DNA of 55,111 nt, taken from NCBI RefSeq assembly GCF_013285155.1, contig NZ_JABTEL010000017.1, forward strand, positions 1-55,111, written 5' to 3'. This document shows positions 6,825-14,473 of the stretch, one piece after another. The stretch comes from Winogradskyella undariae (lineage in GTDB: Bacteria; Bacteroidota; Bacteroidia; Flavobacteriales; Flavobacteriaceae). Each line of letters starts with the position of its first letter. Position 1 is the first letter of the stretch. Made by a program: the position numbers and the translations under genes. A model generated the notes under the pieces. The model made no database searches, had not been told where the DNA came from, and was given only the letters and a program-made list of their open reading frames with translations.

Positions 6825-7592
6825 TATTTTATGGACTTTAAGCTTGTGGTCGGTTCATCTAGAAAAATTACTGGTAGAATGTGGTAAACTTTTATAAATA
6901 TTATCTATAGAAAATTTATTTACTGCAAATCCTATTGTCAAGTCAACCATTAATTAAGGATTTCTATTCAAACATTAGTCTGTATCTAGGTCCAAAAAGC
7001 AGAAATATAAAGTAACAGGTTATAGCGTGGTTATGTAATGCTTATAGCGTCGTTGTAGCACGATTATATTGTGTTTTACCCTAGTAAAGATAAGGTTTAA
7101 GTGTGTTTGTAAAAGGTTGTAGTCATATTGTAATTAAATACACAAACAAGGACGTGTATATATGAGGGTTGAAATAGGGTATAGCCTAATAAATTTAAAG
7201 TAGAGTGGTGGAGTGCCTTTTATTGGAGATTTATATAAAGTTAAAGTGACTAATTATCTAAGTAATTAGCTTAGTGATGGCCTATTCGTTTAAATAAAAC
7301 AAAATTACTAGGATTTAATTTTCTCAATTCTCGGATAGAATGAGAGTTTTAAATAGACTCTAAATTGTAATCGAAATTATATTCGTGGTATTTGCCACCA
7401 TATTTTATTAAAATAGTGTTAAAAATCAATTTGTGTGCGTAAAGTGTGCGTAATCGAGAAATCTTATAAAAATAATTTCACTTAATAATTAATATTTAAT
7501 CATAATTGTTGTTCAATTCAGACTTGTTATTGTTAATAATAAAAAGGTGTATGGTTTTGATTTACAGGATGATGTGAGTGTTTTTTAGATAC
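6825..7592. other. AT-rich stretch without a recognisable gene
   Basis: About 770 bp between repeat copy B and the tRNA terminator. I see no open frame with family features on either strand. The only structure noted is an 11-base tandem duplication, GTGTGCGTAAA then GTGTGCGTAAT (7433-7443, 7444-7454). Its position next to the tRNA 3' end would suit an island boundary, but no integrase and no second copy of a tRNA 3' end was found. Confidence 0.5.
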
Positions 7593-7625
7593 AAAAAAGC
7601 CTCAACATAAATGTTAAGGCTTTTT
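7593..7625 (-). terminator. Rho-independent terminator after the tRNA operon
   Basis: A hairpin with arms AAAAAAGCCT..AACAT and ATGTT.AGGCTTTTT, with one internal mismatch. Read on the minus strand it ends in a T run and lies two bases beyond the 3' end of tRNA-Arg. Confidence 0.8.
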
Positions 7626-7626
7626 G

Positions 7627-7700
<74 letters not shown>

Positions 7701-7733
7701 ATTTAGAGTAAAACTCTAAAAATTCAATAAAAG

Positions 7734-7808
7734 TCGGGGTGGCAGGATTCGAACCTGCGGCCTCCACGTCCCAAACGTGGCGCGATAACCGGGCTACGCT
7801 ACACCCCG
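7734..7808 (-). tRNA. tRNA-Pro (anticodon TGG)
   Basis: 75 nt. The acceptor CGGGGTG pairs perfectly with CACCCCG, discriminator A. The anticodon stem CCACG/CGTGG encloses loop TTTGGGA, giving TGG. The T arm is CAGGTTCGAATCCTG. It is the middle gene of the Ser-Pro-Arg cluster. Confidence 0.95.
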
Positions 7809-7859
7809 AATTGGTTATCTTAAAAAATACTTACAGTGCAATTACTGTAGTAAATTTTG

Positions 7860-7948
7860 CGGAGAGACAGGGATTCGAACCCTGGGTAAGTGTTTCCACC
7901 TACGACGATTTAGCAAACCGTTCCTTTCGGCCACTCAGGCACCTCTCC
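7860..7948 (-). tRNA. tRNA-Ser (anticodon GCT)
   Basis: 89 nt, with the long variable arm of a class II tRNA (GTAGGTGGAAACACTTAC region). The acceptor GGAGAGG pairs with TCTCTCC (one G-T), discriminator G as usual for Ser. The anticodon loop TTGCTAA gives GCT for AGC/AGT codons. It is the first gene of the cluster. Confidence 0.95.
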
Positions 7949-8278
7949 AGTATTTAAAAGAACATATGTCTTTAATTGCGGGTGCAAATATACATTAACA
8001 TTTAAAATAACACAACTTTTTTACAACTTTTTTATTGAAAAAAGAACATTATTTTAAATTGTGTTTTTAACTATTTATTTATCAGGTGTATAGTTTTGCA
8101 TGTTTTTTTATGTAAAATATTTTTTTGATTTAAGTAAACCCAATTTATGAAATATAAATCATCAACGTTTTTTTTAATATGCGATTATTGATTTTAAAAA
8201 GAACTTAAAAAAATAGGCATTAGTAAAGCTATGAAGAATAATGGTTGAGTAATTCAATAAGATTGTTTGTAACAAGCC
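7949..8278. other. Intergenic stretch upstream of the tRNA cluster
   Basis: 330 bp of very AT-rich sequence between tRNA-Ser and the methyltransferase gene, both on the minus strand. It must hold the tRNA promoter and the end of the upstream transcript. No reading frame or clear hairpin terminator was seen. Confidence 0.5.
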
Positions 8279-9457
8279 TTAAATTTTAGAGCATACTAAA
8301 ACTATTTTAGTGTCTTCATAATCCGTTGTGAAAAACATATATATATATCCTCCGTCTTTAATTTTTAATTTTTTTCTAATATCACTTACTGGCATTGGGA
8401 AATTTCGTGTAGTTATATTAGCTTTTGTAATACGTTCTTTAGAAATGATTTTTTTATTATAAGGTAGTATTTTTTCAATTTTAAATTGTCTACCAGGGAA
8501 ATCTACCAATGTATCAGAAGTATAGAGGTGAGAATGTTTGTGTAGTTTATCTATGCTTAATATTTCACTTATAGAATTAAAACCACCAGATTTCAAAATA
8601 GCAGCATTAGGTTCAAATAAATAGGTAAGTGGTGAGCTGTAAGTTTCTTTAGAAAATGGTTCGTCCTTAAATTTAAAATCGAAATGCTGATTACCTGTTT
8701 TTGTTAAATTTATTGTTTTAACGATGGTATTATCATTAAAGTCGCGTTCTAAAATCCAAAGTAATTCTTTAACCTCATTGTTTACAGCTACAATATGAAT
8801 CTCTTTTACATTATCTAAGTCTAACAATGTCGCTGTTAAATCTAATAGAGGTGATGTTTTAATCATCACGTTTTTAGAGTATTTTAGAAATACATTTTTA
8901 TAGGTTTTAATGTTGGGTTCACAATCTGAAAGTAAAAAGACCTTTTGTTTAGAATGATCTCTTCGAGATGGATCTATATAAATCCAATCAAATGGCTTGT
9001 TAATACGTTTTAGAGTTTCAATACCGTTATCGCTTACACAATTAATATTTGAAACATTTAACGCTTTAAAGTTATGCGCTACGAGTTCTGAGAGTTCGGT
9101 ATTAATTTCGCAATGGGTGACTTCTTTTGCTTGTTTTGAAAAGTAATAAGCATCTACTCCAAATCCGCCTGTAAGATCAATTATAGTGTCTCCTGTGGTT
9201 AAAGACGATTTGTATTTTGCTGTAACTTCAGAAGATGTTTGTTCTATATTTAATTTGTTAGGGTAATATATATTTTCAGAGTGAAACCAAGTACTTAGTT
9301 TTTTTTGACAACGTTTTTTAGCCTCAATCTGTTCTATTATTAATTTAGGATCTACGTTTTCAAATGGTAAACCTTTCAATAATAATTCTGAAGGATTAGA
9401 ATCTATATGTTTGTTTATAAATTCTTGAATTTCAATATTTAATATGGATCTGTTCAA
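8279..9457 (-). CDS. Class I SAM-dependent methyltransferase, PG_1098-like with THUMP-like C-terminus
   Basis: A protein of 392 residues. The central Rossmann methyltransferase begins with motif I, DTIIDLTGGFGVDAYYFS (about 89-106). The acidic residue of strand 2 is in THCEINTEL, and the catalytic-type motif is WIYIDPSRRD (about 159-168). The N-terminal helical part and the C-terminal THUMP-like part (FPGRQFKIEKILPYNK...) match the architecture of the Porphyromonas protein PG_1098. The DPSRRD motif suggests RNA or protein N-methylation, but the substrate is unknown. It follows the permease gene by 7 bp and is probably in the same transcript. Confidence 0.8.
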   Translation of the reverse strand: MNRSILNIEIQEFINKHIDSNPSELLLKGLPFENVDPKLIIEQIEAKKRCQKKLSTWFHSENIYYPNKLNIEQTSSEVTAKYKSSLTTGDTIIDLTGGFGVDAYYFSKQAKEVTHCEINTELSELVAHNFKALNVSNINCVSDNGIETLKRINKPFDWIYIDPSRRDHSKQKVFLLSDCEPNIKTYKNVFLKYSKNVMIKTSPLLDLTATLLDLDNVKEIHIVAVNNEVKELLWILERDFNDNTIVKTINLTKTGNQHFDFKFKDEPFSKETYSSPLTYLFEPNAAILKSGGFNSISEILSIDKLHKHSHLYTSDTLVDFPGRQFKIEKILPYNKKIISKERITKANITTRNFPMPVSDIRKKLKIKDGGYIYMFFTTDYEDTKIVLVCSKI

Positions 9458-9464
9458 ACTTAAA

Positions 9465-10553
9465 TTATAAACCTTTAGTAAGTTTTTTAACGATGTTGTA
9501 ATCTGATAAAAATTCCTTTAAAACAACTTTTAGTGCTGTATAAGTTGGTATGGCAACAATCATTCCTACAACTCCAAACAAGATGCCTGAAATAATAATA
9601 ATTAAGAAAATTTCTAAAGGGTGAGATTTTACACTTTTAGAAAATATAAATGGTTGGCTAAAGAAATTATCAATTAACTGAGCAAAGATAAAACCAATCA
9701 TTACGTAAGTTGTTTTTGGTAAAATAACATCACTAAAGCTTTCCCCTAAGTTGCTAGACATACTTAAAAGCATTATTAAAAAACCACTAACTAATGGTCC
9801 TATATAAGGTACTAAATTTAAAAGGGCACAAAGAAAAGCAATAACAATAGCATTGTCAATTCCGAAAAGGAGTAAAACAATAGTATAGATTATAAATAGA
9901 ATTAAAATTTGAAATATAAGTCCAACAAAATAGCGTGATAATAAATCTTTAATTATTGTAAATGAACGTTTTGAACGTTCTTCATTTCCTTTTGGAATAA
10001 AAGTCATCATACCATCTTCAAACAATTTACTGTCTTTTAAGAAGAAAAAAGAGATAAAAAGAACAGAAAATAAACCAATGCTAAAGCTACCTAATCCACT
10101 GATAAAGCTATTTAGAAAATTTGGTATAATTGCAAAATCTAAATTAGAGAATAGGCTAGAATCTTTTATGGATTGTTCTAAATCAATATGGTTAAATTGA
10201 AAATAAGTAATAATTTGATCGTATAAATCTTCAAAATTACTTTGAAGTTGATCAATATTTAGTAATGCTAAATTCTGACCTTGTTCAATAATTAAAGGAA
10301 TAAAAAGTCCTACAAGACCAACTAAAAGTCCGATGAGTAAAAGCATTGTTGTTACAACAGCAATAGTATTATTGAATTTTAGTTTATTTCTTAAAAATAG
10401 TATTATTGGTCGTCCGATTAAAGAGATCACGACAGCAATAACAATGTAAACAATTACCGATTGAATTTTGAAAAGGAAATATAAAACAGCAAGAGTAGCA
10501 ATAACAACTCCTAATGCTCTTAAAATTCCTTTAGATATTGTTTTAGATTCCAT
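9465..10553 (-). CDS. AI-2E family transporter (PerM-like permease)
   Basis: A protein of 362 residues, the usual length. A hydrophobic N-terminal pair of helices (about 13-60), a further helix (62-90), a soluble segment of about 60 residues (QSNFEDLYDQIITYF...) and four to five C-terminal helices give the AI-2E/PerM layout. Recognisable stretches are SFFFLKDSKLFEDGM, ALLNLVPYIGPLVSGF and the IIISGILFGVVGMIVAIP end. Family members have been linked to quorum-signal export, ion antiport and other roles, so the substrate is open. Confidence 0.85.
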   Translation of the reverse strand: MESKTISKGILRALGVVIATLAVLYFLFKIQSVIVYIVIAVVISLIGRPIILFLRNKLKFNNTIAVVTTMLLLIGLLVGLVGLFIPLIIEQGQNLALLNIDQLQSNFEDLYDQIITYFQFNHIDLEQSIKDSSLFSNLDFAIIPNFLNSFISGLGSFSIGLFSVLFISFFFLKDSKLFEDGMMTFIPKGNEERSKRSFTIIKDLLSRYFVGLIFQILILFIIYTIVLLLFGIDNAIVIAFLCALLNLVPYIGPLVSGFLIMLLSMSSNLGESFSDVILPKTTYVMIGFIFAQLIDNFFSQPFIFSKSVKSHPLEIFLIIIISGILFGVVGMIVAIPTYTALKVVLKEFLSDYNIVKKLTKGL

Positions 10554-10601
10554 CTGTTTTTATTTACTCAAAGATGCTGAATTAAATTTAGCAAGGCAAA
10601 T

Positions 10602-11105
10602 TTAGAAATTTAGTTGTTTTGTTAGTTCGTAAAGTGCAATACTTGTGGCTTGTACAACATTCATACTACTATTATTTCCAAACATATTAATATGTACAGT
10701 TGCATTTACTTGTTTTAAAATAGTTTCAGATACTCCAAAGTTTTCATCACCTAAAATTAAAGCAATTGGTTGATTGGTTGTAAGTTTAAATTCATTTAAA
10801 GCTTGGCTATTTTCTGAAATTTCTAGAGCAATAAGATAATAGTTATTATTTTTTAAATCTTCAATAATGTTCTCAATATTCTCTTTTATAGAGTGTGTAA
10901 CGTATTTTTCTGTAGAACGCGATGTTTTATTCATGCGTTTTCCAAGTTGAATATCTTCACCACAAAATATTAGTTCTTCAATACCAAAAGCATCTGAAAT
11001 TCTAAATAAACTTCCAATATTTGGAGCATTGCTTACATTATCGCAAATAACCTTTATGGGGTGTTTGTGTTTTTTGAAGTTGGTATTATAGTGGTTAAGT
11101 TGCAT
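10602..11105 (-). CDS. TrmH/SpoU family RNA methyltransferase
   Basis: A protein of 167 residues with the SPOUT knot motifs. Motif 1 is NAPNIGSLFRISDAFGI (about 28-44), with the Asn and Arg typical of 2'-O-methyltransferases. Motif 2 is IALILGDENFGVSE and motif 3 is MFGNNSSMNVVQATSIALYEL. The short length without an extra N-terminal domain resembles TrmL or TrmH relatives that methylate tRNA ribose; which nucleotide is methylated cannot be told from this. It lies 53 bp after the DUF4159 gene in the same direction. Confidence 0.85.
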   Translation of the reverse strand: MQLNHYNTNFKKHKHPIKVICDNVSNAPNIGSLFRISDAFGIEELIFCGEDIQLGKRMNKTSRSTEKYVTHSIKENIENIIEDLKNNNYYLIALEISENSQALNEFKLTTNQPIALILGDENFGVSETILKQVNATVHINMFGNNSSMNVVQATSIALYELTKQLNF

Positions 11106-11158
11106 TTTAGTCCGTGGTGAATAATTGTAATATGATTATCTTTTTTCTAAAGGTGAAT

Positions 11159-11812
11159 TCAATTTTCAAAAACATATTTTACAATATTAGCACCCATTTT
11201 AAGTGCTTTTTCTCTGACGTCTTCAGGGTCATTATGTACTTCAGGGTCTTCCCATCCGTCTCCTAAATCACTTTCAAAAGTGAATAATAAAACCAATCTA
11301 TTGTCTTTAAAAATACCGAATGCTTGTGGTGCTTTTCCATCGTGTTCGTGGATTTTTGGTAAGCCATTTGGGAAGTTAAAAGCAGAACTAAATATTTTAT
11401 GATCTTTAGGAATTTCGATTAATTCACTATTAGGAAATACCTTTTTCAACTCTTTAGTGATGTAAGGAGCCATTCCGTAATTATCATCAATATGAAGAAA
11501 TCCTCCAGAAATAAGATAATTTCTTAGATTTTCGGCATCATCATCACTAAAAAATACATTTCCATGCCCTGTCATATGTAAAAAAGGAAATTGAAATATA
11601 TCAATACTTCCTGCTTCTACCGTTTGAACATTTTCATTAATATTAGTATCTATATTGTCATTACAGTATTTTACTAAATTAGGTAATGCTGTTGGGTTAC
11701 TATACCAATCTCCTCCGCCTTTGTATTTTACAATGGCAACATCTTGAGAAAACAATAAAGCAGTAAAAAAGGTAAAATATAGCGTGAATATGATTCTCAT
11801 GTGTTTATTCAT
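11159..11812 (-). CDS. DUF4159 domain protein, exported
   Basis: A protein of 217 residues. The N-terminal MRIIFTLYFTFFTALLFSQ is a signal peptide. The rest matches the DUF4159 family: VAIVKYKGGGDWYSNP, FLHMTGHGNVFFSDDDAENLRNYLISGGFLHIDD and LVLLFTFESDLGDGWED. The family has a glutamine-amidotransferase-like fold and often occurs with MoxR/DUF58 modules; its function is unknown. The start overlaps the 3' end of rsmE by 8 bp, so translation is probably coupled. Confidence 0.85.
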   Translation of the reverse strand: MNKHMRIIFTLYFTFFTALLFSQDVAIVKYKGGGDWYSNPTALPNLVKYCNDNIDTNINENVQTVEAGSIDIFQFPFLHMTGHGNVFFSDDDAENLRNYLISGGFLHIDDNYGMAPYITKELKKVFPNSELIEIPKDHKIFSSAFNFPNGLPKIHEHDGKAPQAFGIFKDNRLVLLFTFESDLGDGWEDPEVHNDPEDVREKALKMGANIVKYVFEN

Positions 11813-12509
11813 TTAAAAAAGCGACAGAATGACAAGCGGCAATGGCTGCTGTTTCTGTACGTAAACGTGTTTCACCCAAAGTTACAGGAATAAAATTGTG
11901 TTGCAACGCCATTTCAATTTCTTTAATGCTAAAGTCTCCTTCAGGACCAATTAAGATAGTGCAGTTGCTTGCTGGTTTTAATTGAGATTTTAAAGATTTT
12001 TTATCTGTTTCTTCACAATGTGCAATAAAGATTTGATCCGTGAAATCTTGACTAATAAAATCCTTGAAGCTCATTGGTTCATTAAGCTTAGGTAAATAAT
12101 ATTGCAAAGATTGTTTGGTTGCAGATTGAAGAATTTTTTCAAACCGTTCTAATTTTACTACTTTTCTTTCGCTGTGGTCACAAATGATAGGTGTAATAGT
12201 TTCAATTCCTATTTCGGTTGCTTTTTCTAAAAACCATTCATATCTATCATTCATTTTTGTTGGTGCAACAGCTAAATGAAGATTGTAATTTCGTTTTGGT
12301 TGTAAGCTTTTAGAAAGAATTTTTACAGAACATTTTTTTTGGTCTGCTAAAGTTAATTCTGCTTCAAAAAGCCAACCTTTACCATTGGTGATCTGTAAGG
12401 TATCACCAATGGTTTTTCTTAAAACTTTTACAATATGCCGACTTTCATCTTTATCGAAATTAAAGTCGGAATCGTTTTCTGTGATATGTTGGTTGTAGAA
12501 CAATTGCAT
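11805..12509 (-). CDS. rsmE: 16S rRNA (uracil-1498-N3)-methyltransferase RsmE
   Basis: A protein of 234 residues. The N-terminal PUA-like domain (SRHIVKVLRKTIGDTLQITNGKGWLFEAEL) is followed by a SPOUT domain with APTKMNDRYEWFLEKATEIGI, the SAM-site motif ILIGPEGDFS and the knot LGETRLRTETAAIAAC. These are the RsmE hallmarks; the enzyme methylates U1498 in the ribosomal decoding region. It sits between the parvulin gene (the ATG shares a base with that gene's stop) and the DUF4159 gene, in one operon. Confidence 0.93.
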   Translation of the reverse strand: MQLFYNQHITENDSDFNFDKDESRHIVKVLRKTIGDTLQITNGKGWLFEAELTLADQKKCSVKILSKSLQPKRNYNLHLAVAPTKMNDRYEWFLEKATEIGIETITPIICDHSERKVVKLERFEKILQSATKQSLQYYLPKLNEPMSFKDFISQDFTDQIFIAHCEETDKKSLKSQLKPASNCTILIGPEGDFSIKEIEMALQHNFIPVTLGETRLRTETAAIAACHSVAFLNE

Positions 12510-13141
12510 TATTCAATAGCTTCAGTAAATTTTAAAACAGTAACCTCTTCTATTAATGTTATAGGTTCGGTTTTTACAATCAGGTAATAGATTTTATGCT
12601 CTGTGTCATCTGCCATAAAAGCTTCATCAAGAGGGTGGTTTTCTTTAAAAGCAACAGCATCAAAAGCTTTTGGCATTTCACCTTCTTTAATCCATCCGGT
12701 ATCACCACCCATTTTAGCCGTTGATCCTTCAGAGTTGTGTTTTGCTAAGTCTTTAAAACGGTACCCTTGCATGTATTGTGATAATACCTTTTTTCGTCTA
12801 GATATTGCTTCTTCATCTGATGTGCTAGCGGCTTTAAATTCAATAATTCTAAATTTTGCATAATCAACATCGGCCTTGTCAATAACTTTGTAAAACGTTT
12901 TTTTAAAGTCTGTTTTAATTACTTTTTTTCCACCTTTAGCCATGCTAAATAACTCGTCAGCTAATCTGGTTTTATGTTTTGCTTTATTAAAAGTGAATAG
13001 TTTTCCTTTTTTAGGTTTGTTCTTTTTTAAAAAGATTTGGGCTTGTTCTGGTGTAGAAATAGAATCTAATTGTTTTTCTAATTCAGATTGCGAAAAACCG
13101 ATTAATGGTAGTAAAAATAGTAGTGTAAAAAGATGTTTCAT
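12509..13141 (-). CDS. Exported parvulin-type peptidylprolyl isomerase
   Basis: A protein of 210 residues. A signal peptide (MKHLFTLLFLLPLIGFSQS) precedes a helical part and a parvulin domain (about 95-200). The typical core is SRRKKVLSQYMQGYRFKDLAKHNSEGSTAKMGGDTGWIKEGEMPKAFDAVAF, followed by HKIYYLIVKTEP. It would act in the periplasm on proline bonds of folding envelope proteins. The single domain and short length set it apart from SurA. It is the first gene of the operon with rsmE and the DUF4159 gene. Confidence 0.85.
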   Translation of the reverse strand: MKHLFTLLFLLPLIGFSQSELEKQLDSISTPEQAQIFLKKNKPKKGKLFTFNKAKHKTRLADELFSMAKGGKKVIKTDFKKTFYKVIDKADVDYAKFRIIEFKAASTSDEEAISRRKKVLSQYMQGYRFKDLAKHNSEGSTAKMGGDTGWIKEGEMPKAFDAVAFKENHPLDEAFMADDTEHKIYYLIVKTEPITLIEEVTVLKFTEAIE

Positions 13142-13303
13142 GCTTAATTTTTTTATTTAATTTGGGTTGAGTACAAAACAACTAAATTTTAAACTAATAT
13201 AGAAGTAAAGCTAATAAGATATTAACAGATGTTTTAACAATTTAAAAAATAGAGAGTTAAAGGCCGTTATTATATTTTTTTATTTTTTAATAAATTAAAG
13301 TAA

Positions 13304-14326
13304 TTACAATTTTAAACGCGCTGTAGCCATAACATCAAAATCAGAGAAATCTTTTTCTAAATATTTTAAATAGCCAACAATAGCAATCATTGCAGCATTA
13401 TCTGTAGTGTATTCAAATTTAGGTACGTAGCTTGTCCATCCAAATTTTTGTTCAGCATCTTTTAATGCTTTTCTTATTCCTGAATTAGCAGACACTCCAC
13501 CACCAATAGCAATATGATTAATACCGGTTTGTTTTACGGCTAATTTTAATTTATCCATTAAAATACCAATAATGGTGTATTGTATAGAGGCACAGATATC
13601 GTTAAGATTTTCTTCAATAAAATTAGGATTAGCTTTTACTTCGCGCTGAACAAAGTAAAGAATAGCTGTTTTTAGTCCAGAAAAGCTAAATTTTAATCCA
13701 TCTACTTTCGGTTTTGTAAACTTGTAAGCCTTTGGGTTTCCTAATTGTGCACGTCTGTCTATTTCTGGTCCTGCAGGATAACCTAGGCCTAAAACTTTTC
13801 CGCTTTTATCATAAGCTTCACCAACGGCATCGTCAATAGTTTCGCCTAAAACTTCCATATCAAAATAGCTCGTTACTTTAACAATCTGGGTATGTCCGCC
13901 AGAAATTGTCATAGCTAAAAATGGAAAAGGTGGTTTTTTGTGATCTTCTTCATCAATAAAATGCGCCAGAATATGAGCTTGCATGTGGTTGATGTCTATA
14001 AGAGGAATATCTAATCCGTAGGCTAAAGATTTAGCAAAAGAAGTCCCCACAAGTAAAGATCCCATTAATCCTGGGCCTTTTGTAAATGCAATTGCATGTA
14101 ATTGTTCTTTTTTAATCCCTGCTTTTTCAATGGCTTGGTGTACAACAGGAACAATGTTTTGTTGGTGTGCGCGTGAAGCCAATTCTGGTACAACGCCTCC
14201 GTACTCTGCGTGTATTTTTTGATCAGCCACAACATTACTTAAAATTTTGTCGTTACATAGCACTGCAGCAGAGGTGTCATCGCAAGATGATTCAATTCCA
14301 AGGATATAAATATTTTCTTTTTTCAT
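13304..14326 (-). CDS. tsaD: tRNA N6-adenosine threonylcarbamoyltransferase TsaD
   Basis: A protein of 340 residues from the ATG at 14326. An ATG six codons further out (MCLIST) is unlikely, because TsaD proteins begin close to ILGIESSCDDT. Metal-binding H114 and H118 lie in NHMQAH. The nucleotide loops TISGGHTQIV and GGGVSANSG and the C-terminal YTTDNAAMIA are all present. TsaD transfers the threonylcarbamoyl group to A37 of ANN-decoding tRNAs with TsaB and TsaE. It is divergent from the TamB gene; the partners are not in this window. Confidence 0.96.
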   Translation of the reverse strand: MKKENIYILGIESSCDDTSAAVLCNDKILSNVVADQKIHAEYGGVVPELASRAHQQNIVPVVHQAIEKAGIKKEQLHAIAFTKGPGLMGSLLVGTSFAKSLAYGLDIPLIDINHMQAHILAHFIDEEDHKKPPFPFLAMTISGGHTQIVKVTSYFDMEVLGETIDDAVGEAYDKSGKVLGLGYPAGPEIDRRAQLGNPKAYKFTKPKVDGLKFSFSGLKTAILYFVQREVKANPNFIEENLNDICASIQYTIIGILMDKLKLAVKQTGINHIAIGGGVSANSGIRKALKDAEQKFGWTSYVPKFEYTTDNAAMIAIVGYLKYLEKDFSDFDVMATARLKL

Positions 14327-14473
14327 AGTAGATATTAGGCACAATAATTGTTAATTTTACCGTTTATAGTCCATTACTATATTTAACAACGTATTGTAAA
14401 GGCAAAGGTAATAAGAATTCACACATTAAAACTCATAAAATCTATCAAACGGATACTCAAAATAATAGGTAAA

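Noticed and set aside
1..7592. A complete integron with integrase
   Set aside because: No integrase gene is present and the palindromes lack canonical attC cores; only a likeness in geometry can be claimed.
7739..7957. Plus-strand open frame of 72 codons with 'MAGFEPAAS' and 'RQGFEPWVS'
   Set aside because: It is the antisense reading of the tRNA-Pro and tRNA-Ser genes; such peptides are well-known artefacts of tRNA T arms.
12603..13160. Plus-strand open frames opposite the parvulin gene
   Set aside because: Antisense shadows of a well-supported gene.
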